From the NCBI RefSeq assembly GCF_011059135.1, contig NZ_JAALGD010000007.1, positions 129,681-193,680 on the forward strand: DNA of 64,000 nt, written 5' to 3'. The translations under genes and the position numbers were made by a program. Positions 16,651-26,058 of this stretch are shown piece by piece. Below the pieces are notes generated by a model. That model made no database searches, was not told where the DNA came from, and was given only the letters and a program-made list of their open reading frames with translations. The DNA is from Brevibacillus sp. SYP-B805 (lineage in GTDB: Bacteria > Bacillota > Bacilli > Brevibacillales > Brevibacillaceae). Positions within the stretch are counted from its first letter, which is position 1; each line of letters begins with the position of its first letter.

Positions 16651-17691
16651 ATGATACGTGTCGGCATTGTAGGTGCTACCGGATACAGCGGCGTGGAGCT
16701 GATTCGCCTCCTTGCGCATCATCCGGATGCCACGGTTGCGCATTTGTATACAAGTTCTGCCGCAGGGGAATCGCTGGCTCACATGTTTCCGCATCTTGGC
16801 GATGAGGAACTGCCGGTGTTGGAGCCGATTGATCCTGTCCGCATCGCCAGGGAGAACGATGTGGTATTTCTGGCGACACCCTCCGGCGTCAGCAGCACGC
16901 TTACCCCTTCGCTGCTGGAAAACGATGTGCGTGTGATCGACCTGTCGGGTGACTTTCGTCTGAAGTCGCCGGAGAGCTATCGGACGTGGTACAAAAAGGA
17001 GCCGGCATCCGGGGAGCTTTTGGCTAAAGCCGTGTACGGCCTTCCCGAATGGAACCGGGAGCAGGTGGCTGCCGCCTCCTTTATCGCCAATCCGGGGTGC
17101 TATCCGACGGCGACGCTGCTCGGGATGCTGCCGCTGGCCAAAAGCGGTTGGGCCGAGCCGGACAGTTGGATTGTGGACGCGAAATCCGGCGTTTCCGGAG
17201 CGGGCCGGGGAGTGTCGCTGGGCGTTCATTTCGGCGAGGTTAATGAGAGCGTCTCTGCCTACAAGGTGGCGCAGCATCAGCACACCCCCGAAATCGAGCA
17301 GGAGCTGTGCCGTCAGACGGGAACGGAGACGATCATCCAGTTTACCCCCCATCTGATCCCGATGACGCGCGGGATTCTGGCCACCGCGTATGCCCGGTTG
17401 AACCGCACGGTGTCGGTCGAGGATTTGCAGCAGCTGTACCAGGAAACCTACGCCGACAAGCCGTTTGTGCGGATACGGCCGTTTGGCAGCCACCCGCGGA
17501 CCAAAGAGGTGTACGGAACCAACTTTTGCGACATCGCCCTCCATCTTGACCAGCGCACCGGACGCGTCATTATCCTCTCGGTGATTGACAACATGGTCAA
17601 GGGAGCGGCGGGGCAGGCGATCCAAAACATGAACCTGATGCTGGGACTGGATGAAACAAGCGGCCTGACCGGCACACCCGTCTTTCCGTAA
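16651..17691 (+). CDS. argC: N-acetyl-gamma-glutamyl-phosphate reductase
   Basis: 346 residues starting MIRVGIVGATGYSGVELIRLL with a Rossmann GATGYSG. The catalytic Cys lies in FIANPGCYPTATLLG, and a later His stretch reads AQHQHTPEIEQEL. It reduces N-acetylglutamyl phosphate to the semialdehyde, step three of arginine synthesis. The ATG at 16651 is preferred; an ATG four codons earlier (16639) overlaps the AAAGGA site. It is the first gene of an arginine operon controlled by the operator directly before it. argB follows after 18 bases; argJ, usually next in Bacillus, is absent. Confidence 0.95.
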   Translation: MIRVGIVGATGYSGVELIRLLAHHPDATVAHLYTSSAAGESLAHMFPHLGDEELPVLEPIDPVRIARENDVVFLATPSGVSSTLTPSLLENDVRVIDLSGDFRLKSPESYRTWYKKEPASGELLAKAVYGLPEWNREQVAAASFIANPGCYPTATLLGMLPLAKSGWAEPDSWIVDAKSGVSGAGRGVSLGVHFGEVNESVSAYKVAQHQHTPEIEQELCRQTGTETIIQFTPHLIPMTRGILATAYARLNRTVSVEDLQQLYQETYADKPFVRIRPFGSHPRTKEVYGTNFCDIALHLDQRTGRVIILSVIDNMVKGAAGQAIQNMNLMLGLDETSGLTGTPVFP

Positions 17692-17709
17692 CAGAGGAGG
17701 TTGACACCC

Positions 17710-18507
17710 ATGAACCGACCGTTTCTCGTGCTCAAGTGTGGAGGAAGCACCATGGAGCAGCTTCCCGACTCGTTTTTTGCGGCAATCGCGGACCTGCAGC
17801 AAAGCGGCCAGCCACTGGCAATCGTACACGGCGGCGGACCGGCCATCAATGCCCTCTTGTCCTTGCTTCAGATTCCCGCCCGATTCGTGGATGGCTTGCG
17901 GGTGACCTGCGAACAGACCATGCAGGTGGTGGAGATGGTGCTCGGCGGCTCGATCAATAAACAGCTTGTGCGCCGCATTCATCAGGCGGGAGGCAGGGCA
18001 TGGGGGGTCAGCGGCGTGGACGGTGCCCTTTTGACCGCTCGCCGGACGGAAAAACCGCTGGGCCTGGTGGGGGAGATCGAGCAGGTGGATACGGCCGTCA
18101 TCCGCGCCATCCTGCAGGGAGGGTATGTCCCCGTCATCGCGCCGCTCGCGGTATCAAGGGACGGCGGCATCTGCTACAACGTCAATGCGGATATCGCCGC
18201 AGGCGCGATCGCGGCGGCCCTGCAGGCGGAGAAGCTGCTGATGATAACGGACGTGCCGGGTATTCTGGGAACGGATGAAGACGGCGGGAAAACCTTGTTG
18301 AGAGAGACCAGCCCCGATCAGATCAAGGCCATGATCGCGGCGGGGGACATCTACGGCGGCATGATCCCCAAGGTGAAAGCGGCGCTGGATGCGCTCAAGC
18401 AGGGGGTAAAAGAAGTGGTGATCTGCCAGGGCACAGCGGAAACCCTGCGCGACGCCTGCGCAGGAAAACAAACGGGGACATCCGTGAAAGGAGTGGTTGT
18501 AGCATGA
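17710..18507 (+). CDS. argB: N-acetylglutamate kinase
   Basis: 265 residues of the amino-acid kinase family: LVLKCGGSTMEQL at the N-terminus, VHGGGPAINALL binding acetylglutamate, and LMITDVPGILGTD near the ATP site. It phosphorylates N-acetylglutamate, step two of the pathway. The ATG at 17710 has GAGGAGG nine bases upstream; a TTG at 17701 is too close to that site. The last four bases overlap argD. Confidence 0.94.
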   Translation: MNRPFLVLKCGGSTMEQLPDSFFAAIADLQQSGQPLAIVHGGGPAINALLSLLQIPARFVDGLRVTCEQTMQVVEMVLGGSINKQLVRRIHQAGGRAWGVSGVDGALLTARRTEKPLGLVGEIEQVDTAVIRAILQGGYVPVIAPLAVSRDGGICYNVNADIAAGAIAAALQAEKLLMITDVPGILGTDEDGGKTLLRETSPDQIKAMIAAGDIYGGMIPKVKAALDALKQGVKEVVICQGTAETLRDACAGKQTGTSVKGVVVA

Positions 18508-19685
18508 GTATGGCAACAGCATCGATTCATTTGATGAACAACTATTCCCGGTGGCCGGTCCGGCTGGTGAAAGGACAAGGAAATACCGTCTGGGATGAGG
18601 CGGGACGTTCCTACCTTGATTTTACCTCCGGCCTCGGGGTCACATCGCTTGGCCACGTGCCGCCATCGGTTGCCAAGAAGCTGCATGAGCAGATCGATAC
18701 GCTCTGGCACAGCAGCAATTTGTTTGAGCATCCGCTGCAGGAGCAGTTGGCGGCGAAGCTGTGCCAGGTCTCGGGTCTCGACCGCGCCTTTTTCTGCAAC
18801 AGCGGGGCGGAAGCGAACGAAGCCGCGATCAAGCTGGCCCGCCGCTACGCCCAGCGGGTGAAGGGGGAAGAGCGGTACGAGGTGATCACCTTCCAGCAAT
18901 CCTTTCACGGGCGGACGCTGGCTACCCTGACCGCGACAGGCCAGGAGAAGGTGAAGGATGGATTTGCGCCGCTGCCCGATGGCTTCAAGTCGATCCCTTT
19001 CAACGATAGTCAGGCGCTGAGAAACGCGATCTCAGACCGGACGTGCGCGGTGATGCTGGAGCTGGTTCAGGGGGAAGGGGGCGTTCATCCCGCTGACCCT
19101 GCGTGGGTGAAGGAAGTGCGGCAGCTCTGCGACGAGCACGGCATTCTCCTGATCATCGACGAAGTTCAGACCGGCATCGGCAGGACCGGCGACTGGTTCG
19201 CCTTCCAACAGTACGGCATCAAGCCGGATATCATCTCCGTCGCCAAGGCGCTGGGCAGCGGATTCCCGGTGGGGGGGATTCTGGCGGACAGTCACGTGGC
19301 GGAAGGCTTTGCGCCAGGGAGCCACGGTACGACGTTTGGCGGCAACCCGCTGGCGATGGCGGCCGGCATTGCCACGCTGGAGACCATCGAGCAGGAACAG
19401 CTGCTGGTCAAGGTAAAGGCACTGCACCAATCCCTTTTCCAACGCCTGCAGCAAATCCAGCAGGCCGTGCCGGACAAGGTGAAGGCCGTTCGCGGCAGAG
19501 GCTTGCTGCTCGGCATGGAAGTCACCCTCCCGGCCGCTGATATTCTTGCTGCCGCAAGAGAGCAGGGCGTGCTCTTGCTGCAGGCCGGACCGCAGGTGGT
19601 CCGCCTGCTGCCGTCATTTGTCACGACGGAAGCGGAGATCGATCAAGTAGCTGATCTTCTGCTGAGCATCATCCGCAGCCAATAG
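18504..19685 (+). CDS. argD: Acetylornithine aminotransferase
   Basis: 393 residues, class III PLP transaminase. FTSGLGVTSLGH, CNSGAEANEAAIKLARR, the PLP-Asp region in LLIIDEVQTGIGRTG, the Schiff-base Lys in ISVAKALGSGFPVGG, and GSHGTTFGGNPLA are all visible. It converts N-acetylglutamate semialdehyde to N2-acetylornithine. Its start overlaps the argB stop (ATGA). A separate operator and promoter follow, so carA begins a new transcript. Confidence 0.93.
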   Translation: MSMATASIHLMNNYSRWPVRLVKGQGNTVWDEAGRSYLDFTSGLGVTSLGHVPPSVAKKLHEQIDTLWHSSNLFEHPLQEQLAAKLCQVSGLDRAFFCNSGAEANEAAIKLARRYAQRVKGEERYEVITFQQSFHGRTLATLTATGQEKVKDGFAPLPDGFKSIPFNDSQALRNAISDRTCAVMLELVQGEGGVHPADPAWVKEVRQLCDEHGILLIIDEVQTGIGRTGDWFAFQQYGIKPDIISVAKALGSGFPVGGILADSHVAEGFAPGSHGTTFGGNPLAMAAGIATLETIEQEQLLVKVKALHQSLFQRLQQIQQAVPDKVKAVRGRGLLLGMEVTLPAADILAAAREQGVLLLQAGPQVVRLLPSFVTTEAEIDQVADLLLSIIRSQ

Positions 19686-19727
19686 CCCGATTTCATGCAG
19701 CGAGTACAGCCAATTTCCAATACTCGT

Positions 19728-19761
19728 TGCATTTTTATAAGTAATAATGTATATTAATTCA
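19728..19761 (+). promoter_or_regulatory. ArgR/AhrC double operator and promoter of carA
   Basis: ARG boxes TGCATTTTTATAA and TGTATATTAATTCA overlap a sigma-A promoter: TTGCAT (19727), a 17-base spacer, TATATT (19750). Each box covers one promoter element. The 34-bp layout matches those of argC and argG. Confidence 0.85.
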
Positions 19762-19818
19762 TTATCGTGCATATATTTTCGCGACAGAGAACGTGTTGGC
19801 GAGTGGTGGAGAGAGGAG

Positions 19819-20940
19819 ATGGATGGTTTGATGCAGGGGAAGAAAGGATACGGCGCCGGGTACCTTACGCTGGCAGACGGCCGGGTGTTTGCCGGTACCT
19901 TGTACGGAGCGCCGCTTGATGCATACGGAGAAGTGGTTTTTCATACAGGCATGACGGGGTATCAGGAGGTTATGACGGACCCGTCGTTTGCCGGACAGAT
20001 CGTGACCTTCACGTATCCGCTGATCGGGAACTACGGGATCAATGAATCGGATGATGAAGCAAGCGCTCCCGCCTTGTCCGGCATGATCGTCAGTGAATTG
20101 TGCGAAGCGCCCAGCCATTTCCGCAGCAAGCGTACGCTCGCCCAGGCTGCCGAACATTTCGGGTTCCCGATTCTGGCCGGCGTGGATACGCGGGACATCA
20201 CCAAGCTGGTGCGGACCCAGGGCACGGTCTACGGCGTGATCGCCGACAGGCCGCTGACGGCGGAGGAAGTGGCCGTTCATGAAGCGGGGCATGCCAAAGT
20301 GAGAAAATCCCTGGTGGCCCGGGTATCCACCCCGAAGCCGATCCATTATGCGGGCAGAAACGAACACGTGGTGCTGGTTGACCTGGGCATGAAGCGTTCC
20401 ATCCTGGAGTCGCTGCTGGCAGTGGGATGCCGGGTCACGGTGGTCCCGTTCGATACCACCTTTGCCCAAATCCAGGCGTTGAAGCCGGATGGACTCGTCT
20501 TTTCCAACGGCCCTGGTGATCCGGCTGATCTTCTGCCCTATTGCGCAGAATGGCGGAAGGCGGTGGAAGCCTATCCGACGCTTGGCATCTGCCTCGGCCA
20601 TCAAGTGCTGGCGCTGATGTTCAAGGCCCAGACGGAGAAGCTGTTCTACGGCCATCGCGGCAGCAACCATCCGGTGAAGGAACTGACCACCGGCAGCGTG
20701 TACATGACCTCCCAGAACCACGGATACGTGGTGAAAGAAGATACCCTTGACAAACGGCAGCTGGTGGTGACCTATCGCAACGTCAATGACGGTACGGTCG
20801 AGGGTCTGCGCCATCAGTACCTGCCGGTCATGAGCGTGCAATTCCATCCGGAAGCCCATCCGGGTCCGGATGATACGTCCCATATTTTCAACCAATTCAT
20901 CCAGTCCATGCGCATCGTAGGAGCGAAACATTATGCCTAG
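19819..20940 (+). CDS. carA: Carbamoyl-phosphate synthase small (glutaminase) subunit, arginine-type
   Basis: 373 residues from the ATG at 19819, with GGTGGAGAGAGGAG upstream; ATG at 19831 is an alternative, and the longer frame into the operator is rejected. The N-terminal domain has [19 protein letters not shown] and [16 protein letters not shown]. The C-terminal class I amidotransferase has the nucleophilic Cys in [12 protein letters not shown] and His/Glu in [11 protein letters not shown]. It supplies ammonia from glutamine to CarB. Its place inside the arginine block marks it as the arginine-regulated enzyme. Confidence 0.93.
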   Translation: MDGLMQGKKGYGAGYLTLADGRVFAGTLYGAPLDAYGEVVFHTGMTGYQEVMTDPSFAGQIVTFTYPLIGNYGINESDDEASAPALSGMIVSELCEAPSHFRSKRTLAQAAEHFGFPILAGVDTRDITKLVRTQGTVYGVIADRPLTAEEVAVHEAGHAKVRKSLVARVSTPKPIHYAGRNEHVVLVDLGMKRSILESLLAVGCRVTVVPFDTTFAQIQALKPDGLVFSNGPGDPADLLPYCAEWRKAVEAYPTLGICLGHQVLALMFKAQTEKLFYGHRGSNHPVKELTTGSVYMTSQNHGYVVKEDTLDKRQLVVTYRNVNDGTVEGLRHQYLPVMSVQFHPEAHPGPDDTSHIFNQFIQSMRIVGAKHYA

Positions 20941-23900
20941 AAACGAACAGATCAAAAAAGTGCTTGTGATCGGCTCCGGCCCGATTGTGATCGGCCAGGC
21001 GGCGGAATTTGACTACGCGGGGGCCCAGGCCTGCCTTTCCCTGCGCGAAGAGGGCGTCGAGATCGTACTGGTTAACAATAACCCGGCCACGATCATGACG
21101 GACCAGCAGATGGCGGACAAAGTGTACTTGGAGCCGCTCACGGTAGATTCGCTGCGCCGGATTATCGCCAAGGAAAGACCGGACGGCCTCCTCCCGACGC
21201 TCGGCGGCCAAACGGGTCTCAACCTGGCTGTTTCCCTGGCGGAAGCGGGCATTCTGGCCGAATACAACGTCCAGCTGTTGGGAACGCCGCTCGAAGCGAT
21301 CAAGAAAGGGGAAGACCGCGAACTGTTCAAGCAGCTGATGCAGCAGATCGGCGAGCCGGTGCCGGAGAGCGCGACGGTGGAGTCGGTGGAAGCGGCCGTC
21401 TCCTTTGCGGCCAGCATCGGCTATCCGGTGATTGTCCGTCCCGCCTACACGCTGGGCGGAGCGGGAGGCGGCATTGCCGACGATGAGGCTTCCCTGCGCA
21501 GGGTGGCTGCCGGCGGGATTGCGGCCAGCCCGATCGGACAGGTGCTGATCGAGCGCAGCGTGAAAGGATGGAAAGAGATCGAATACGAGGTGATGCGGGA
21601 TGCGAACAACACCTGCATCATTGTGTGCAACATGGAAAACATCGACCCGGTGGGGATTCATACCGGCGACAGCATCGTTGTCGCCCCTTCCCAGACGCTG
21701 ACGGACCGGCAGTATCAGATGCTGCGCAGCGTCTCGGTCAAAGTGATTCGCGCGCTTGGCGTCGTGGGCGGCTGCAATATCCAGTTTGCGCTGGATCCGG
21801 CCTCGGATCGCTACTACCTGATTGAAGTGAATCCGCGGGTCAGCCGCTCCAGTGCCCTCGCCTCCAAGGCAACCGGCTATCCGATTGCCAGAATCGCGGC
21901 GAAGCTGGCCCTCGGCTACCGGCTGGATGAGGTGATCAACCCGATTACCGGGTACACTTACGCCAGCTTTGAACCTGCGCTGGATTATGTGGTCGTCAAA
22001 ATTCCCCGCTGGCCGTTTGACAAGTTCCCGCTGGCTGACCGGCTGCTGGGAACCCAAATGAAGGCGACCGGGGAAGTCATGGCGATCGGACGCAATCTGG
22101 AAGCGGCGCTGTTGAAAGCCGTGCGGTCGCTGGAACTGGGCTGGACCCATCTGTTCCGCCCGGATTTGGCGGGCAAGACCAGGGAACAGCTGCTGCAAGC
22201 GCTCCGCGAGGCAACCGATGTGCGGTTGTTCGCGCTGGCGGAGGCCATCCGGACAGGCTTCACGGAAGAAGAGCTGGCCCGTGCCACCGGTATCGATCCC
22301 TTTTACCTGCGCAGTCTGGCCCGCATTGTCTCTCTGGAGCGGGAGCTTGCCGCGTGCGGATGGGAAGAGATGCCGGAAGAGCTGCTGCGCGAAGCCAAGC
22401 ATCGCGGCTTTGCCGACAAAACCATTGCCGAGCTGACAGGCGTCAGCGTGGAGACGGTGCGCGCGAGACGGGCAGCGCTTGGCTTGAAGCCGGTATACAA
22501 GATTGTGGACACCTGCGCAGCCGAATTTGAAGCGCAGACCCCGTACTATTACTCGGCCTGGCAGGGCAGCGACGAGGTGGCGGAGATCGCGAAGCGCAAG
22601 GTGCTGGTGCTGGGTTCGGGACCGATCCGGATCGGGCAGGGCATCGAGTTTGACTATTGCTCGGTCCATGCCGCCAAAGCGCTGCAGGCGGAAGGCATCG
22701 CCGCGATTGTCGTCAACAACAATCCGGAGACCGTGAGCACCGACTATGAAACCGCCGATCACCTCTACTTCGAACCGCTGACCGTGGAGGATGTGCTGCA
22801 TGTCGCGGAGCGGGAGCAGGTGGAAGGGGTGATCGTGCAGTTTGGCGGCCAGACGGCGATCAATCTGGCAGAACCTCTGGCCGAAGCGGGGTTGACCATC
22901 CTTGGCACACCGCTTGCCTCCATCCATCTGGCAGAAGACCGTGAGCTGTTTTACGGGATGCTGCGCGAACTGGAGATTCCGCACATCCCCGGCGCGGGCG
23001 TGACCTCCAAGGAAGAGGCGCTGCGTATAGCTGACGAGATCGGCTATCCGGTGCTGCTCCGGCCTTCGTACGTGATCGGCGGGCAGGGCATGGTGGTTGT
23101 CCGGTCCGCCGCCGAGATGGAAGGCGTCATCGACGGATGGCTTACCGACAAGCAGGGGCAGTCGTTTTTCCCGCTGCTGGTGGATAAATATGTCCCCGGC
23201 ATGGAAGTGGAAGTGGATGCGGTCTGCGACGGGGAAAATGTGTTGATTCCCGGTATTTACGAGCATGTGGAGAAGGCGGGCATTCATTCCGGCGACAGCA
23301 TGGCGCTTTTCCCGGCACCTACCCTGAGCGCCGGACAGAAAGCGACGCTCGTCTCCTACACGGAACGCATCGCCCGCAAGCTGCAGGCGGTAGGATTGAT
23401 CAACATTCAATTCGTGGTAAGCGGCGGTGTAATCTACGTGCTGGAGGTAAATCCGCGCGCTTCGCGGACGGTGCCCATCACCAGCAAGGTGACCGGGATC
23501 CCGATGGTCCAACTGGCGATCCGTGCCCAGTTGGGAGAGAAGCTGGCGGCGATGGGATACGGTACGGGGCTTCTCGATGACATTCCGTTTGCAGTGGTGA
23601 AGGCTCCGGTTTTCTCCACGGTGAAATTGTCGGGTGTCGATCCCGTCCTGGGGCCGGAGATGAAGTCGACCGGCGAGGTGCTGGGACTTGGCCGTACGAT
23701 CCACGAGGCGGCAGCGAAAGCGTTTCGCTTCAAGGATCAGGCGGTTCCTTCAATGGAGCCGGGGGACTGTCTTTTTCTTTCGCTTGCCGAACCGCATAAG
23801 TCGGAATTTTTCCCGGAACTGAAGGTCCTGCAGGAAAAGGGAGTCCGGTTTGTCGCCACCCCTGGCACTGCCCGGTGGCTGCGCGCCCATGGGGCAGAGG

Positions 23901-24166
23901 TCGTGGCGGAAGCGGCCGATGAGAAGGAACTGCAGCTTCTCTTGCAGACGACGACCATCTCGCTGGCACTGGTGACCGCGACGGTCGGCAACAAACAAGG
24001 GCGCAGAGGGTTCGCGCTGCGCAGTCTGGCCCTGCAAAAGGGAATCCCGCTGTTTACCGCATTGGAGACATTTGCGCTGTACGTGCAATCATTACTGGCA
24101 AAGGAGCGTGACGGGCATGGAGACTGCCAAGACATTGGTACATTATCAAGCCGTTCAGCCGTCTGA
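20933..24166 (+). CDS. carB: Carbamoyl-phosphate synthase large subunit
   Basis: 1077 residues with the duplicated ATP-grasp organisation. The first half starts [23 protein letters not shown] and the second [22 protein letters not shown] near residue 555; each has its glycine-rich metal/ATP segment ([17 protein letters not shown]). A C-terminal MGS-like regulatory domain follows ([15 protein letters not shown]). It makes carbamoyl phosphate from bicarbonate, ammonia and two ATP. It overlaps carA by 8 bases and argF by 50 bases. Confidence 0.95.
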   Translation: MPRNEQIKKVLVIGSGPIVIGQAAEFDYAGAQACLSLREEGVEIVLVNNNPATIMTDQQMADKVYLEPLTVDSLRRIIAKERPDGLLPTLGGQTGLNLAVSLAEAGILAEYNVQLLGTPLEAIKKGEDRELFKQLMQQIGEPVPESATVESVEAAVSFAASIGYPVIVRPAYTLGGAGGGIADDEASLRRVAAGGIAASPIGQVLIERSVKGWKEIEYEVMRDANNTCIIVCNMENIDPVGIHTGDSIVVAPSQTLTDRQYQMLRSVSVKVIRALGVVGGCNIQFALDPASDRYYLIEVNPRVSRSSALASKATGYPIARIAAKLALGYRLDEVINPITGYTYASFEPALDYVVVKIPRWPFDKFPLADRLLGTQMKATGEVMAIGRNLEAALLKAVRSLELGWTHLFRPDLAGKTREQLLQALREATDVRLFALAEAIRTGFTEEELARATGIDPFYLRSLARIVSLERELAACGWEEMPEELLREAKHRGFADKTIAELTGVSVETVRARRAALGLKPVYKIVDTCAAEFEAQTPYYYSAWQGSDEVAEIAKRKVLVLGSGPIRIGQGIEFDYCSVHAAKALQAEGIAAIVVNNNPETVSTDYETADHLYFEPLTVEDVLHVAEREQVEGVIVQFGGQTAINLAEPLAEAGLTILGTPLASIHLAEDRELFYGMLRELEIPHIPGAGVTSKEEALRIADEIGYPVLLRPSYVIGGQGMVVVRSAAEMEGVIDGWLTDKQGQSFFPLLVDKYVPGMEVEVDAVCDGENVLIPGIYEHVEKAGIHSGDSMALFPAPTLSAGQKATLVSYTERIARKLQAVGLINIQFVVSGGVIYVLEVNPRASRTVPITSKVTGIPMVQLAIRAQLGEKLAAMGYGTGLLDDIPFAVVKAPVFSTVKLSGVDPVLGPEMKSTGEVLGLGRTIHEAAAKAFRFKDQAVPSMEPGDCLFLSLAEPHKSEFFPELKVLQEKGVRFVATPGTARWLRAHGAEVVAEAADEKELQLLLQTTTISLALVTATVGNKQGRRGFALRSLALQKGIPLFTALETFALYVQSLLAKERDGHGDCQDIGTLSSRSAV

Positions 24167-25091
24167 ATTCAAGGGGAAGGACTTCCTGCGGGGCGATGAG
24201 TTCAACCGCCAGGAGCTGGAATACCTGCTGAAGTTCGCCGGCGAGCTGAAGCGGATGCAGAAAAACGGCCAGCCGTACCAACCGCTGAAGGGCAAAACGC
24301 TGGGGATGATTTTCGATAAAGCGTCGACCCGCACGCGGGTCTCTTTCGAGGTAGGCATGTACCAGCTCGGGGGAATGGCCATGTATCTCAACGGGAAGGA
24401 ACTGCAGCTGGGCCGCGGCGAGCCGATCAGCGATACGGCGAAAGTTTTGTCCCGTTACGTAGATGCCATCATGATTCGCACCTTTGCCCACGCAGGAGTG
24501 GAGGAACTGGCGGAGCACGCCACGATCCCGATCATCAACGGCTTGACCGATCTGTTCCACCCCTGTCAGGCGTTGGCGGATTTGCTGACGATTCAGGAAC
24601 AGAAAGGGAGCCTGCAGGGAGTGAAACTTGCCTACGTGGGGGACGGCAACAACGTCGCCAACTCGTTGGTGCTGGCCGCGACCCTGCTCGGCCTGGATGT
24701 GCGGATCGCGACGCCGGCCGGCTATGAGATGGATCAGACAATCCTGCTTCAGGCCCGGCAGTATGCGGATGGCAGCGGCGGCAAGCTGCTTGCCACCACG
24801 GATGCGGAACTGGCTGTGTACGGGGCTGACGTGGTTTATACCGACGTGTGGACGAGTATGGGGTTTGAAGCGGAAAACGAAGCGCGGCTCAAAGACTTTG
24901 CCGCCTATCAGGTTAATCGTGCATTGACAAACCTGGCCAGCCCGGAGTATATTTTTATGCACTGCCTGCCCGCGCACCGCGGAGAAGAAGTGACAGCCGA
25001 TGTGATTGACGGCCCGCACTCGGTTGTTTTTGAGCAGGCGGAAAACCGGCTGCACGCGCAGAAAGCAATCATGGCTTCCTTGATAGAATAG
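24117..25091 (+). CDS. argF: Ornithine carbamoyltransferase
   Basis: 324 residues from the ATG at 24117, with AAAGGAG upstream, inside the end of carB. The carbamoyl-phosphate site [11 protein letters not shown], the [10 protein letters not shown] motif and the ornithine/catalytic-Cys loop [11 protein letters not shown] are all present. It makes citrulline from ornithine and carbamoyl phosphate. It closes the carAB-argF transcript; argG and argH lie 3 kb further on behind their own operator. Confidence 0.95.
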   Translation: METAKTLVHYQAVQPSEFKGKDFLRGDEFNRQELEYLLKFAGELKRMQKNGQPYQPLKGKTLGMIFDKASTRTRVSFEVGMYQLGGMAMYLNGKELQLGRGEPISDTAKVLSRYVDAIMIRTFAHAGVEELAEHATIPIINGLTDLFHPCQALADLLTIQEQKGSLQGVKLAYVGDGNNVANSLVLAATLLGLDVRIATPAGYEMDQTILLQARQYADGSGGKLLATTDAELAVYGADVVYTDVWTSMGFEAENEARLKDFAAYQVNRALTNLASPEYIFMHCLPAHRGEEVTADVIDGPHSVVFEQAENRLHAQKAIMASLIE

Positions 25092-25200
25092 ATTCCCGGG
25101 ACAAAAGGACTATTTTGAAATTGAAACGTTCAGACTAGCAATCACCAGTTGCTGAAAATTGTAAAAAAGTAGTAATATAATAGTGGGAAGAAGCTTTGAT

Positions 25201-25322
25201 GTATAGACTGTATCTGGTCGCTTGGTCTATACGGAGCGAGTAGCGAAACCACCCGGAAGCGCGATGATGTACAGGTGGTAAGTTGGTCGCTTAGCCTGTA
25301 CGGAGCGAGTAGCGAAACCGCC
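25201..25322 (+). ncRNA. Tandem pseudoknot-like RNA elements, candidate cis-regulator
   Basis: Two copies 69 bases apart share TGGTCGCTTrGyCTrTACGG and GGAGCGAGTAGCGAAACC. Each starts with a stem that closes around TCGCT: GTATAGAC / GTCTATAC in copy 1 and GTACAGG / CCTGTAC in copy 2. The stem bases differ but still pair, while the single-stranded parts are conserved. The looped TCGCT can pair with AGCGA just downstream (H-type pseudoknot), or GGTCGCT can pair with AGCGAAACC. The tract ends at CCTCC (25325), which can pair with the GGAGG ribosome site of the small peptide gene. The family is unknown to me. Confidence 0.6.
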
Positions 25323-25355
25323 TTCCTCCATACCTGTTAAAAGGAGGGACAAGAG

Positions 25356-25433
25356 ATGAAAAAGCTGTTTGCAGCAATTCTCTTGGTTGCAGGTATCGTG
25401 GCTGCGACTTCGGCAGCTTGGAACATCACATAA
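25356..25433 (+). CDS. 25-residue secreted-type peptide
   Basis: Begins MKKLFAAILLVAGIVAATSA and ends AWNIT before TAA: a positively charged start, a hydrophobic core and a small-residue end (ATSAA), as in a signal peptide with an almost empty mature part. A strong ribosome site AAGGAGGG lies 7 bases before the ATG and could be masked by CCTCC at 25325-25329. A terminator follows directly. It may be a signalling peptide, a regulatory leader or a small membrane protein. It resembles no family I can name. Confidence 0.6.
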   Translation: MKKLFAAILLVAGIVAATSAAWNIT

Positions 25434-25450
25434 TTGGGATGTTCAAGGAA

Positions 25451-25482
25451 AAAACACCGCTTTTTTATAAGTGGTGTTTTTT
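25451..25482 (+). terminator. Terminator after the small peptide gene
   Basis: Stem CACCGCTT / AAGTGGTG (one G-T pair), flanked by AAAA and six T, so it may work on both strands. Confidence 0.8.
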
Positions 25483-25506
25483 CTCAATATATAGGAGGAA
25501 TGAAAG

Positions 25507-26058
25507 TTGTTTATAGATATTATAATCCTTGCTTTTATTGTCGCTTTTTTACGCGGTGGACGCATACAAGAGTTACCAAAATTTGAAAAAGTAATTTTCT
25601 TGGTAGCAAGTATAGTCCTACAAATTGGTTCTGCTCTTCTCCCTAAATGGGGAGGCTTTTTCGTATCAATTGCTTATCTATTTACTCTTTTATTCTTTTT
25701 CTACAATCGCGAGCATGAGGATATTCGTATATTTCTAATAGGATGGTTACTAAATGCGGCCGTAATATGGGCAAATTTAGGTAGAATGCCCATCGACTTA
25801 GAACAGGCAAGAAAGTTACCATATTCTCCTGATCCGATTATAAATGGTGAGGATTTCAAACATAAAATTCTAACAGATGATACTCCACTTTCATTTCTCG
25901 CAGACATTATATACATGCCATTCCCGTTAGCGCGTGTAATTAGTATTGGTGATATTTTTATCATGTTGGGAGCATTCTTGCTTGTTCAAAGAATAATGAA
26001 TAAACCAATCTCACTGATTCGGTTAAGAGAAGGTAAAAATTATGCTGCGAAAAATTGA
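25507..26058 (+). CDS. DUF5317-type integral membrane protein
   Basis: 183 residues with about five hydrophobic segments (IIILAFIVAFLRGG, VIFLVASIVLQIG, FVSIAYLFTLLFFF and others). The LRGGRIQ start and the NLGRMPIDLEQARKL middle region fit what I recall of the DUF5317 family; no activity is known. Translation starts at TTG 25507 with TAGGAGG ten bases upstream. It overlaps the next gene by 17 bases, a membrane HD-GYP protein, which suggests they work together. Strongly AT-rich compared with the arginine genes on both sides. Confidence 0.7.
   Translation: MFIDIIILAFIVAFLRGGRIQELPKFEKVIFLVASIVLQIGSALLPKWGGFFVSIAYLFTLLFFFYNREHEDIRIFLIGWLLNAAVIWANLGRMPIDLEQARKLPYSPDPIINGEDFKHKILTDDTPLSFLADIIYMPFPLARVISIGDIFIMLGAFLLVQRIMNKPISLIRLREGKNYAAKN

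Noticed and set aside
20897..23704. A 935-codon open frame antisense to carB, and similar long antisense frames opposite secA (12256-14295), ctpB (34938-36917) and uvrA (41821-43584)
   Set aside because: They lie wholly opposite genes with clear family motifs, have His/Arg-rich low-complexity composition and lack ribosome sites; this is the usual mirror effect of GC-rich codon use.
25201..25322. Two direct repeats considered as a mini CRISPR array
   Set aside because: Only two units with structured, partly conserved spacer and no cas genes; stem covariation fits a cis-regulatory RNA better.
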